NCBI GenBank assembly: GCA_029876055.1
Contig: CM056877.1
Location: 1,860,001-1,924,000 of the forward strand
Reading direction: 5' to 3'
Source of the DNA: Madurella fahalii
Lineage: Eukaryota > Ascomycota > Sordariomycetes > Sordariales
Length of the DNA: 64,000 nt
Below the pieces are notes generated by a model. That model made no database searches. It was not told where the DNA came from and saw only the letters and a program-made list of their open reading frames with translations. The position numbers were made by a program, and so were the translations under genes. Shown piece by piece: positions 23,001-33,965 of this stretch (position 1 is the stretch's first letter; each line of letters begins with the position of its first letter).

Positions 23001-24310
23001 CGACCCGCTCGCTGTTGTGCGATGGCCGCTCTCCAAGAGGTCCCAGCCCGCTCGAACCACCCCAAAAGAAGGAATCTCCCGCAATAAGGGCAACTCCGCG
23101 GCATGCATCAAGCCTTACCCGAGCCCTCGTCGGGCGCGCAGCCAACCGTCGGCGGCATTTCGCAAGGCGATCGCTCCGCGCGGCTTGTTGGAGCGCCACC
23201 ACCAGAGGTAAGGCAATTAACTAACGACAGCCTAGCACATTACATACAGCAGTACGGTACCCATGTTAGTACCGGGTACAGTACATGTACAGTACAGATG
23301 CGCACATAATTAGCATCCCCAACGCGGCAGTGACGGAGAACAGACTGCAATGGCCACGCGAAATCCAACGGCAGCGGCCCTATGGTTTCAACGCATCCTG
23401 CGTCCCAGCGAAACGGTGACGAAGAGCATTGACCCGTCAAACGCAGTCGGCCACATCCCTGCACGGCATGGGACATGGGGGTGAGAAGAGCGACATGGAT
23501 GCCTCATTGCAAGTGGCAGTCGGGAACCAGCCATGCCCATGGCGCGCCAAGGACAAGAGGCCCTGTCGTGGCCCAGGATCACGTCGACACTATCCGCCGC
23601 ATTTACTTCGTACCTTTTGGTACTACCTGAACTAACCTAGTGCTTCCCCCAGGATCGTCTGTCGTCTTCCCTTGGTGCCAGAGAGCGGCAGCTTGTCACC
23701 GCCGTTTCATTGTTTCCCTTGGAGATAATTTCTTGCCTAGTTTTCCACGTTCCGCGCGCAAGGATCCCCACAGCGAGATGGATGATCCGGTGACCTCTGT
23801 CCTCAGCCCTTTCCACCCCCATGGCTGCGTTTCTCGGGATCCGTTAGTGAATCGCATCGCTCCCTCCCATGGAAGTTATATACACACACTCCCGCTTGCC
23901 CGATCATTGCCCTTCTTCAAATACCCTCCCCAGTCCTCGCCATCTCGACCAGCGCCACTCTACTGGTCTTCGTCCGTCCCTCCATAATTAACTTCCCTCT
24001 GGCACCACGCTACGCTAGGTACACTAGAAGGTGACGGGCTTCTTCGGCCCGCCTCCCATCCCGACTCTGGCTTTTCCGATTCGCAAATCCCGCCTCCTTT
24101 GTCTTACCGCCCCAGCAGGTCACCCGGGCATCTGGACATACCAGACATAACCATCTCACACTCCTCAACACCGGTGTCCGATACTCCAACCCGTCTCCGA
24201 GCCGTTGCTGGCCCTGGTCGGCATCGCTCGAAACGTCCACGGCTGTTAGCGACCGGGGGTTTGCAGAGGCTTGACACGCCAGCGAACAGCGTATTTGCAC
24301 AGACACAATC
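14025..24310. other. 10.3-kb gene-poor region between divergent genes
   Basis: I read both strands and found no open frame with a recognisable family, conserved block or consistent splice-joined frames. The longest candidates (minus 14434-15165, minus 16910-17569, plus 20456-20974) look like chance frames in moderately GC-rich DNA. Contents I can support are a T21 run at 14443-14463, TAGG-type repeats at about 17305-17335, and several GTACAGTAC motifs (17271, 21589, 23276, 23287). I see no rRNA, tRNA or transposase. It may hold non-coding transcripts or long leaders of the flanking genes. Confidence 0.55.
23276..23295 (+). repeat. Direct pair of GTACAGTAC motifs
   Basis: Two copies of GTACAGTAC (23276-23284 and 23287-23295) are separated by AT, within a longer GTAC-rich stretch that starts near 23252. 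The same nine bases occur elsewhere in intergenic DNA of the window (17271, 21589, 35103). Confidence 0.7.
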
Positions 24311-26272
24311 ATGAGGACGCCAAGAGACCGTGTCATGGCCGCCTCGGAGCGCCCCCCGTATCCTGGGAGACAGTTGCTCATTCTTGGTATGTCTGCTACG
24401 TTGAACAGACCCGGAGCCAGGATGGACTAACAAAAGTGGCAGCGCTCTGTCGGATATGCGAGCCTATCGCTTTCATGTCCATATTTCCCTACATCTACCA
24501 CATGGTCAAGGACTTCCACCTAACCGAGGATGAGAGCCAGATCTCGTTCTATGCGGGCATGGTGACCTCGGCGTTTACCTTTGCCGAGTTCTCAACTAGC
24601 GTCTTCTGGGGCAGGCTCAGTGACAAGATAGGGCGAAAGCCGGTTTTGCTCATGGGAATGGGCGGCACCGGCTTGAGCGTTCTCATCTTTGGCTTTGCCC
24701 CGAGCCTTCAGGTTGCGCTGTTCGCTCGTGCCCTGGGGGGGTTCCTGAATGGGTGAGTTTCCGGCAGGGGTAGATGGGCCGTGATTTCCGGGGCTGTTCA
24801 AGCTGACGACAAAAGCAATATTGGCGTGCTGCAGACGACGGTAGCCGAATTAGTCACGGTCAAGGAGCACCAACGTGAGTTTCGCCGTCATCAAATCGCT
24901 GGAGAGAGCAAGAGAGAGGGGCCATGCAAGCTAACGTGTAGCATCAGCTCGGGCGTACGCGGTCATGCCGTTAGTCTGGTGCATAGGGTGGGTCACACAC
25001 ATACCCTCGCTCCTTCGTCACGTTGCCAGAATGGCAATGACGCTGACAATGCCGACAGCTCGATCGTCGGGCCCATGATTGGGGGTGCCCTTGCAAAGCC
25101 GGTCGAAAGTCTGCCGTCCGTGTTCGCGCCCGGCAGCCTGTGGGACCGCTTTCCTTATTTACTCCCGAACTTGTTCAGCGCCGTCTGTGTCTTCCTCGGG
25201 GTTGTCATAGGCATCCTATTCTTGGAAGAGACGCACACGGAGAAGAAGAAGCGCCGCGACCGTGGGGTGGAGTTCGGTAACCTTCTACTCTCGTACCTAC
25301 CACAGAAAAACCACAGAGACAAAATGCCTGCCAAGAGCGACGAGGAGCGGCCTCTCCTTTTCGAAACCGACGAGCCGCTGCCCGGGTACCTCACAAACGA
25401 GCATTCCCCGGACCCCGCATCGTCTTCAGAACCAGCGGCCGAGGCTCGCCTCGACCTTGAAGGTCAGTCGACGAAACCTGAAGCAAAGCCGGTAGGCAAA
25501 ATCTTCACGAAACCCATCGTCATCATCATCGCCTCCTACGGCATCCTTGCATTGTAAGTCGCCTTTGGGAAGCCTGCAGGAGGGCCGGATTTGTTGACTG
25601 TGTTTCAGCCATACAATGGTGTTCGATTCGCTCCTCCCAGTGTTCCTCAGCACGAACCCGCCAGACCCCAAGGTGCCCGCATCCCTCCCGTTCAAGTTTG
25701 CCGATGGCTTCGGCCTGGACACGCGGACGATCGGCGTTGTCTTGGCTGTCCAGGGCCTGTACTCGATGGCGTCCACACACTTCTTGTTTCCCCTGGTTAC
25801 GGAGAGGTTGGGCCCGCTCCGGCTCTTCCGGTTGATGTCCGTCTTGTACCCGCTGCTGTACTTCTTCACGCCATACATCGTCCTCCTCCCAGACAGCCTG
25901 CGCATGGTTAGCATCTACGCGATTGTAATTTGGAAATGCACCTTCTCGACATTGGCATATCCAAGCAACGCCATCCTCACCACCAACTCGGCGCCCACGA
26001 CACTTACTCTTGGGACCATTCATGGCGCGGCAGCGTCAACGGCCAGCTTGTGCCGCGCGCTGGGCCCGATTATCTCGGGGTTCTTCTATTCCATGGGCCT
26101 GGAAACCGGCTACTCGGGTCTATCTTGGTGGGTCACGGCCTTGGTGACAATAGGTGGCGCTTACATCGGCATGGTGATTACGGAACCTCGGGGGAGGCTG
26201 GATGAGAAAGACGACATTGAGACAATCACCGAATCTCGGTGTACCAGGAGTCCGGCGGAGCAACGGGACTGA
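24311..26272 (+). CDS. Major facilitator superfamily transporter (DHA1-type, ZIFL/YCR023C-like)
   Basis: The model is join(24311..24386, 24443..24752, 24816..24874, 24948..24987, 25059..25553, 25609..26272), 547 residues. Five short introns, each with GT-AG ends and matching phases, rebuild LLILALCRICEPIAFM, GGFLNGNIGVLQTTVAELV, HQPRAYAVMPLVWCIGS and GILAFHTMVFDSLLPVF. MFS motif A is clear (GRLSDKIGRKPVLLM), and motif-C-like glycines occur in IVGPMIGGAL. Hydrophobic segments predict 12 helices with a hydrophilic central loop (about 225-310) rich in acids and Lys. Relatives include fungal DHA1 drug:proton antiporters and plant zinc-induced-facilitator-like proteins, so the substrate cannot be read from sequence. 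The ATG at 24311 gives a short N-terminus ending RPPYPGRQL, normal for the family. A 10-kb gene-poor region lies upstream. Confidence 0.9.
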
Positions 26273-26436
26273 CGGCCCGGCTCCTTCGTTTCATCACTCT
26301 AAGGACCATCATAGCCAGACACTCTCGCGGTAGTCTGGCCGTGCCGCCATGATTAGATGGGCGACACATGGTCACGAGGCTGGCATGGCTTTCAGCAAGC
26401 CCCCTGTCTCTCTTCTTCTCTAACCCCTCTTTTCTC

Positions 26437-26478
26437 TTATTTTTTTTATTATTTTTTTATTTTTATTTTTATTTTTAC
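26437..26478 (+). repeat. T-rich simple repeat, (TTTTTA)n-like
   Basis: Imperfect TTTTTA/TTTTTTTA units just downstream of the MFS transporter gene. A similar tract recurs at 26897-26938, 460 bp further on. Confidence 0.8.
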
Positions 26479-26896
26479 AGTCGATATGAATTCATTGGGT
26501 TGTTCACTGGGATAGACTGGTGTTGCTTTCAGGCGGGTGTTACGGGAATACACATGACTTGGGGCATGCTCCTCTAGCGATGGTCCATGCGAGTCCCGCC
26601 GGACTCATACAACCTCTCGCTAGGTGGAATTGGGGGCGGAGGAAACGGGTACGCTTCGGTACCAACAGGTGCTATTGGCATCCTACTCCTGCCCTACCAC
26701 GGGTGTTATGGGATGCCGCGAGGTGAGGGCTAGGGATTGGGCCCCAGGAGAACGCGGTTCCAGCCGCTTGATGGGGCATGGTTATTACCCTGATGGGTGA
26801 GGGACATGAGGCGAGGTGTTTATGGGATTTCTTGGCTTATCCTTCGGGTTCCTTCTTTATACCCCGCCGCTTGCTAACACCTCGGCGCTCTGGCCA

Positions 26897-26938
26897 ATTT
26901 TTTTTATTTTTTTATTTTTATTTTTATTTTTTTTTTTT
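26897..26938 (+). repeat. T-rich simple repeat, (TTTTTA)n-like, second copy
   Basis: The same unit as at 26437-26478, ending in an uninterrupted T run. Confidence 0.8.
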
Positions 26939-27930
26939 GCGATTCTCTCTTTTTCTCTTTTTCGGCCGGGGCGGGAGGGTTAAGCGGGCGTGTTTTGCAC
27001 GGATGTCTCAACGGGATTTTACGAACGTTTTACCGTTAGTGGCTTGTAATGATTAGTTCGGAACTCGGCATGTTTTGGGCCTTTCAAATAGAAGTGTCGC
27101 ATTGCTAAGCTTGTTGTCCAGTGCATGATGGCTTCCTGGTCTCGGTTAGGTAGCCATCAATAAGTGGAGAGAGTTGGCTGTGCTTGACAAAACGACCCCG
27201 AACCAGTTGCTTGCTACTGCACGCTGAACGAGATGCCGCGGTGTGTGGCCGAATCAACTGGACTCAAAATGGTGTCTGCATTGCTTCCTCAGTTGGCAGC
27301 GCTGCCTCGCGCTGCAGTAGTAGTGCTGCTGCAGTGCCGCAGCTGGCGCTCGCTGCCACTGCAACATCTGGTGGGGCACGAGGGAACTGTTCGCTCCTAT
27401 GCAAAAAGATCTCGGCAGGCCTTTTCCCACCGGCCTCGGGGCACCTCACTCAGGAAAACCCATGAGTAACCCCGAGCCACCGTCTGCGCACCGCCTCACC
27501 ATTGGACTTGCTTACCCTTCGTCCACAGGGCCACCGTCCCATGTACCGGAGGCTCTATCTATCTTCCCCGCATGGTGGTTTTTGGCACTTTGACACGCCA
27601 CACCGACTCCACCACATGCTGTGAGGTCCGCGAGCACATGCAGACAGTGCAAGCACTGAGAAGACAAGTCGCGACCCTCGAGTCTCGAGCATGGGGTCAA
27701 CATAGCGTGCCCACCCAGAGGTAGATAAGTGCAGCCCAGAAGCAGAGGGGGCCGGGCCCATTCTCGTTGCCGGCCACCGAACGCGTACTCGAGCGCACCA
27801 TCTTTCGAACACCCGCCGCCACGCGCTTCAGACGACCGGTCGTCGGCGAATTGATTACTCTGACGCCTCGGCCCGCACCGTACCACCGGATCCACACCCC
27901 GACATTGTCTCAGAGCAGCGGCCGGGGACA

Positions 27931-30900
27931 ATGCCGGGACCCGCGCACGCCCCTCCGTCCCCGGACCTCCATCCATCTAAACGCCCACGCCAGTCGTCCC
28001 CCGATAAGGACTCGCCGCCTTCGCTGTTCTCGGCCGGCCCAACCTCTCCGACGAGTGAGCAGATACACGATGGATTGCTAGGTCACGCGGCCGGCGCGGC
28101 CGGAAAAGTTGGGCAGAGCAGCAGCTTCCGCAACGTGAGCGCCTGCAATCGCTGTCGGCTGCGCAAGAACCGCTGCGATCAGAAGCTGCCCAGCTGCGCG
28201 AGCTGCGAGAAGGCCAGCGTCGCCTGTGTAGGATACGATCCCATCACCAAGAGGGAGATACCGAGGAGCTATATCTTCTATCTCGAAAAGCGGGTTGAGC
28301 AGCTCGAGGCGCTCCTGACTGCCAACAACATCTCCTTCACGCCCGCCCAGAACCTTGACTACTGCTCCAAGGCCGGGAACGGTCCGAGCAGCGCCCGCTC
28401 GCCCATGGAAACCGGGCAGTCGGCACATGAGGAAGGGCCCGATGTCGCAAGCCGCGGCAGGTCGGAGAGCAATGGCGACGGCACGAGCAGGCTGCAGAGA
28501 CTCGCGTCTAAGCCAAGCTCATCGAGCGGCCCTAGTGCGTCAAGCGCGCGGCACCTTGGATCGGCATCTGGAATATCCTTTGCGCGCGTGGTTTTTGCCG
28601 CCGTCCAGTCTTCCGTCTCTGACCAAAAGTCGAACTCGGAAAAGGGTGGAGTGCGGCCCTACAAGCCCGGGCCGGGCAATGGTGCCGCAGGGTCCGGGCC
28701 AGGTACCTCGATGCGGGATTCTTTCTTTGGCTTGCATACCAAGCCAACTATTCACCCGGCGACGTTCCCCGATAAGCAGCTCGGGCGAAAGCTAATTACC
28801 CTGTACTTTGAGCATGCCAATCCCCAAATACCCGTCCTGCACAAGGGCGAATTCATGGGCATGTTCGAACGAGCCTATGCTGAAGAGGACCGAGTGCGAG
28901 GGCCGCGGGAACTCTATGTGCTGAATATGGTCTTCGCGATTGGCGCGGGCATCATCCTCGGTGACTCCAAGGGCGAACCTCCGGCTACCGAGTCGGTTGA
29001 CGCCCTCCCGGGGTCGAGGCAGTGCCAGCCGGAGGAATACCACGCCAGCGCTATTGTCCACTTAGAGGCCTGTCTCGGAAGCGGCGGTGGCCTGGAAGAC
29101 CTGCAGGCCGTGTTGCTTCTGGCCAACTTCGCGCTGTTGAGACCTGTGCCCCCTGGATTATGGTGAGTTCCCCAGGCGTCAGAACGCGCCCAGAGAGCGG
29201 CCCGCCATCTAACTCCTCCAGGTATATAACAGGCGTCGCTATGAGACTCGCGGTCGATCTAGGCCTTCACTACGAAGACGGCAAGGATGTCGAGGTTGGC
29301 TTGGACGAAGCAGTGACTCCGCAGAGGGAGGCCCTCGCGAAGGAAAAAGGGAGGCGGGAGTACGTGCGCGATTTGAGGCGACGGCTCTGGTGGTGCACCT
29401 ACTCGTTTGACCGTCTGGTGAGCATGTGCGTCGGCCGACCGTTTGGCATCTCGGACCAGGTCATCACGACCGAGTTTCCCTCCCTGCTCGAGGACCGATA
29501 CATTACACAGACCGGAATCATAGAACCGCCGCATGACATGCGACGGCCAACCTATAAGCTCGTCGCGCACCACTATTTCCGGCTCCGGCTTCTACAGTCC
29601 GAGATCCTGCAGGTTCTGCAGTTCCGGCAGGCTCAAAGCGCCCGTACCGGCGGGCAGAGCCACAACCCCTATATGCATACCTCGCTCCCCTCGCCATTCC
29701 TGTCAAAATTCGACTCTTTCCGGTCTTGGCGGATCGATATTGATAGAAGGCTGTGGGAGTGGAAGAATTCTGCACCGGCAAAACAGGATACGGGCGTCGC
29801 CTTCTCGACAGAATTTCTAGATCTTAACTATTGGCAGGCTATCATCATGCTCTATCGGCAGAGTCTCAGCGTGCCGGCCGTGTTCGAGGGCGAGTACGAC
29901 ACGGCGAAGGAGGTGAACAGCCCGACCGTCTACAATGCAGAGCTTCGCGAGGACGAAGACCGTGTCTACCTCAAGGTTGCCGAGGCTGGCCAGAAGGTTC
30001 TGCGGCTGTATCGACAGCTGCATCTGGTGGGCTTAGTCAACTACACTTACTTGACCACACACCACCTCTTTGTGGCGGGGATATCCTATCTCTACGCAAT
30101 ATGGCATTCGCCCATTGTGAGGAGCCGGCTGGTCAGAAACATTTGCTCACCGTTGTTTGCCTTGTGTCGTTGCTAACTTTATCTAGTCCATGGACGAAGT
30201 CGATTTCACCATTCTCGCAGCGACATCAGTCTTCACTGATTTCATGGACAAATGTCCGCCTGCAGAGGCATGCCGAGACGCGTTCGACCGGACAGTCAAG
30301 GCAACACTCAAAATGGTTAACGCCTCGGGCGGCTTCGGCCCGCAGCATCACTCGAGCCGGGGCGGTGGTGCCTCCAGCTCCCGGAGCAATCCCGACCATC
30401 GACACGACTGGAGTTCTAGAAGCGATAGCACCTCCATGTCGGCCATGAAACCCCACTATGGGCGTCACCAGCCGGCCCCGCCTTCAGACACTTACTCAAA
30501 CAACGCGTCGTCAACCTCGCTGCTGTCCGCCTTCCAGAAGGGCGCACAGTACCGCCTGCCGGGCGCACAAGCAATCAAGAACGATCCAGACGGCTTCTCA
30601 GTGATGCAGAACCTCCCCGTCCCGCCGCGAAGCAACGCCAGCTCCACAGATAACAACACCAACCACACTGTTACCCCTGAAGCGATATCCATCAATCAGC
30701 CCATGATTCCATCCCCGACAATCCTCCAAAAACAACAACAACAACAACAACAGCAACACCCCACGCCGCCCTCCGCCGCACAGCTAAGCTCTCCCATCAC
30801 AGAGATGGCAGGCGGATTCCTCTCCCCCCAGCAGCCACCGCCGCTCCCACCACAGCAGTTCAGCCCGGGGGCAATGTCCTTTAGCGATCTGCAAGGCATG

Positions 30901-31167
30901 GAGTTCCTGCAGAACTTGAACACCGGCGCAGCCAGCGCCGCGACTGCGGCGGAGCTGGAGGGCGCAGATTTTAGCGGGCTGGCCGATACCCAGATGGATT
31001 TGGGATTCGGGCTCGGGTGGGAAGGGCTGCACCACGATTTCAGCGAGGGCCAGCAGCTGGACCTGTTTAATGGCTTTTTTTTCGGAGGAGGCGGGGCCGG
31101 AGGAGGGAGTGGAGTGGGCGCGGGCGGCGGTGTAGGTGGTGGTGGGGATGAGAATGGCAATGGGTAA
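27931..31167 (+). CDS. Zn(II)2Cys6 transcription factor with fungal-specific regulatory domain
   Basis: The model is join(27931..29162, 29222..30131, 30187..31167), 1040 residues. A binuclear zinc cluster is complete: CNRC-x6-C-x6-CASC-x6-C (SACNRCRLRKNRCDQKLP...). It is followed by DPITKREIPRSYIFYLEKR and a heptad-like VEQLEALL coiled coil. The linker resembles that of yeast Ppr1, but I would not assign the same targets. The middle homology region (Fungal_trans) is visible from HPATFPDKQLGRKLITLYFE through MRLAVDLGLHYE and RRRLWWCTYSFDRLVSMCVG. The C-terminal 300 residues are low-complexity (poly-Gln about 8, Pro-rich, Gly-rich end) and may form an activation region. Splicing of intron 1 restores PGLWYITGVAMRLAV. 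For intron 2 a GTGAGG donor at 30117 is also in phase and would omit VRSRL. It converges on the phosphate transporter, but no regulatory link is shown. Confidence 0.88.
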
Positions 31168-31983
31168 TGGCTAATGGCTAATGGCTAATGAAGCTTGCCG
31201 AAGGTTTGATCGATTGTTTGGATTAATACTTAACAGATTGAAGTGGTTGGGGAAAAAAGAAAAAAGAAAAGAAAAAAGGGGGAGTGGGGGCTCTGTCAGT
31301 CAAGGGGCGGAATGACGCTAAGGGAGATCACTAGTCCCCCAGCGTCTTCATTTCTCTTGCAGTACTGAACCTACTAACGAGACGGGAGCCATGGGCGGAT
31401 GGAATGAACAGCGGGGAATGGCTCTTGGGACGTCCAAACACCTAAAACCGAAGGGTGGAAAAAATCAAGCTGGTTTTCATTGCAACGACGTCCAATATGT
31501 CTTCAGGTTTCGGGACAGGGCCAGGGGCCCGGTGGCCGGCCCACCATACTTCTGGTGTATGTATTGATGCGTCTATGTACGATATACCCAATAGCTGGCG
31601 CGATCTAGCGAACATGATGAAGATTTTTTGGTTGATTGACGGCCGACCGGAGGGAGCATGGAGAGCCCGAATACCGAGCTTGAAGTGGTATCTCGACACC
31701 AAAGTCCCTGGTCTACAGGTGGCCAAATACTCCCCAACAAGCGAATTGTTCAGCGTTGCGGGAAGTATAGCTTGTTCGATGCTGCTTCCTATTTCTCATC
31801 TAGGGGCATTCCCACCTGTTTGACGGCGAACCATGTGCAAGCCACCTCTCCAGCAAGCCTTGGGCTAGGATTTTTCAGCCATAAGAAAAGAAAGGGAATG
31901 AAAAATGTCGCAGAGCCACCACGTTTCTTATCCCTCTACGCCAAACCGCCAAAACTTTCCCTCTTTAAAGTCCTACCGCACCC
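31168..31983. other. Convergent intergenic region
   Basis: Between the stop codons of the zinc-cluster gene and the phosphate transporter. It starts with a short direct repeat (ATGGCTA units, about 31156-31189) and an A-rich tract at 31250-31280. No gene is supported. Confidence 0.5.
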
Positions 31984-33965
31984 TTATCTGCCATCCCCTA
32001 CATACTGTCTTATCTCGCTCTCGCTCCCACTCCCATTCCCACCGCTAGCAAGGGGAGGAGGGGGCTTTGTACCCTCGGTGATTAGCAAGCCCGCCGGCGC
32101 GACGAAATCCTCATCGTCCCCGGACAGCTCCTCGAGTGTCCTGCGCTTCGTCTCCTTGATCATGGCCGTCGTTCCCAGACCAAGCAGCATGAAGAGCGCG
32201 TAGATCTCCAGCACGTGATTCATCCTGCCCAACAATGTCAGTCATGTCTTTTCCATTCAGGTGGTCACGGGATGCATTTCTTTTATCGCCCGACTCTTGA
32301 AACAGCCGTGAAGAGTGCGAAGAGCTCGGAAATGGCGTACCAAGGATTCGGGTTGCCGCCGGAGACGGCGCCGCGGGTGCGCAGCGGAGCGATGGCGCCC
32401 TGGCCGATGATGGAGCCGATCTTGCCCATGGCAGCCGAGATGCCGTGCGAAGTTGAGCGGTAACGCGTCGGGAAACACTCTCCGGGGACGATGAATGTCG
32501 TGGCGTTGGGACCAAAGTTGAAGAAGAACTGGGCAAGCACAAAGATGGCAAGGAGCCCGTTGGGCGAGATGTGCCAGTAGGCGAAGCCCATGACGACAAA
32601 GAGGACGGTGAGGACGCCGAAGCCCATGAACTGAATCGGCTTGCGGCCCAGCGTGTCGACGGCGAAGACGGTCACCCAGTAGCCTGGCACCGCGCCGGCC
32701 AACACGATGATCATGTTGCCAACGGCAGTATTGTACAGGACCTCGTACGTGTTTCTGGCACCAGCGGTCGAGTAGCCGATGACGCTGAGGATGGTGGCGT
32801 TGTTAAGTGAAACGCCGTAGTAGGCGATATCAAGGAAGAACCATGAGAACGCGGTTCTGTGAATTATCAGTCCAGATCCGGCCATTTTCGCTCAGTGATG
32901 GGTGCTTACCCGGCTAAGAGCATGGCGTTCTTAGGCTTCGCGTAATGACGAAAAAAGTCGCTCCAGCTAGCTTTCTGGGCCTTCATTTCCACATTGGCCT
33001 CTCTCCGCGTTACAGCCTGAGCGAGCTGATTAGGCTTCCCCCCAGGCTTGCCCTTGAGGTAGGCTTCAGTGTCGCCCTCAGCCTTCTCGACGTCTAGCTT
33101 GACATCGAAGGTGTAACGAGGCGTCTCGGGAATAGTCAAGCGATAGTAGAGGGCAATGCACCCGGGGACAGCACCAAAGCCAATCAAAGTCCTCCACATC
33201 TTGTCAACGGCCTCTGCGCAGCTGTCGGTGCAGTTGGCGAGATCGGGCGCGCCCTCCAATGACTTCTTGAAGCCAAGCGTTAGGAACAACATGACGAATG
33301 CGGCAGCGAGTTGGCCAAGACCCTGCATGGCGAAGACAGCTCCCATCATGGCACCTCTCCACTTTGTTGTCGCAAACTCGGAGGTGATGATGCTCGATAG
33401 TGGATAGTCGCCGCCTATGCCAACGCCCTTTAATGGGGATCAGCCTTCGGACGCTTGGTAGCGCTGCACGAAGTTGGATCGGGTGGCTTACCATGAGAAC
33501 ACGCCAGAAGATGATGATGCCGATTATGTCCATCGAGGGGGATGATGATGTCAAAGCCTGGGCCAGCGTGGCAAAAATGATGAGAATCAGCTCCAGGCCG
33601 TACATTTGCTTTCGACCAACGATGTCAGCCAAGGCGCCAAAGCCGAGCTGTCCGACAACGGTACCGGCCGAGGTGGCCAGCTTGATAGCTGTGTCCGAGG
33701 TGGTCGGCATCTGGCCCACCCCGGGGTAGTAAACAATGCCAAGCATGAGCGTCAGGAGAGACACGGTGAAGATGTCGTAGGAATCGGTGAAGAAGCCGAC
33801 GCCGGCCACGACGATGGCCCGGACATGATACCAGCTGAACGGAGCGCGGTCGACTTCGGCGAGGGCGAGCCGCCTCCGCTCATTGACATCCTGGACGTGC
33901 AGAAAGTCGTTGTGGAAATTGTGGTAGGCGTTGTTGCCGCCTGACGTCTTTTGTGCAGCAGCCAT
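31984..33965 (-). CDS. pho84: High-affinity phosphate:H+ symporter, Pho84/PHO-5-like
   Basis: The model is complement(join(31984..32224, 32341..32856, 32910..33427, 33492..33965)), 582 residues. Three introns in correct phase rebuild FWRVLM|GVGIGGDYPLSS, NAMLLAG|TAFSWFFLDIA and NPNPW|MNHVLEIYALFMLL. Family signatures include GIGGDYPLSSIITSEFA, the MFS motif GALADIVGRKQMYG, FRHYAKPKNAMLLAGTAFSW, PGECFPTRYRSTSHGISAA, and the C-terminal ETKRRTLEELSGDDE. Twelve hydrophobic helices with a large central hydrophilic loop fit the PHS family. It imports inorganic phosphate with protons across the plasma membrane and in yeast also senses phosphate. In fungi such genes are controlled by Pho4/NUC-1 under phosphate starvation; I did not find a diagnostic CACGTG in the immediate upstream 300 bp. 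The start is the ATG at 33965 (MAAAQKTSGGNNAYHNFHND). Confidence 0.95.

Larger units (their letters stand above)
26273..27930. other. Intergenic, with T/A-rich simple repeats
   Basis: 3' flank of the transporter and 5' flank of the zinc-cluster gene. Two (T)nA-type low-complexity tracts lie at about 26437-26478 and 26897-26938. Weak open frames such as 27184-27465 (Cys/Ser/Ala-rich) show no family features. Confidence 0.5.

Noticed and set aside
14025..24310. CRISPR arrays, rRNA genes, intact transposases or a biosynthetic gene cluster
   Set aside because: Looked for and not found here or elsewhere in the window; this is a eukaryotic (fungal) sequence and no cluster backbone enzyme is present.
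30696..31160. Antisense Pro/Ser/Cys-rich open frame opposite the zinc-cluster gene
   Set aside because: Mirror of the Gln/Gly/Pro low-complexity C-terminus on the coding strand.
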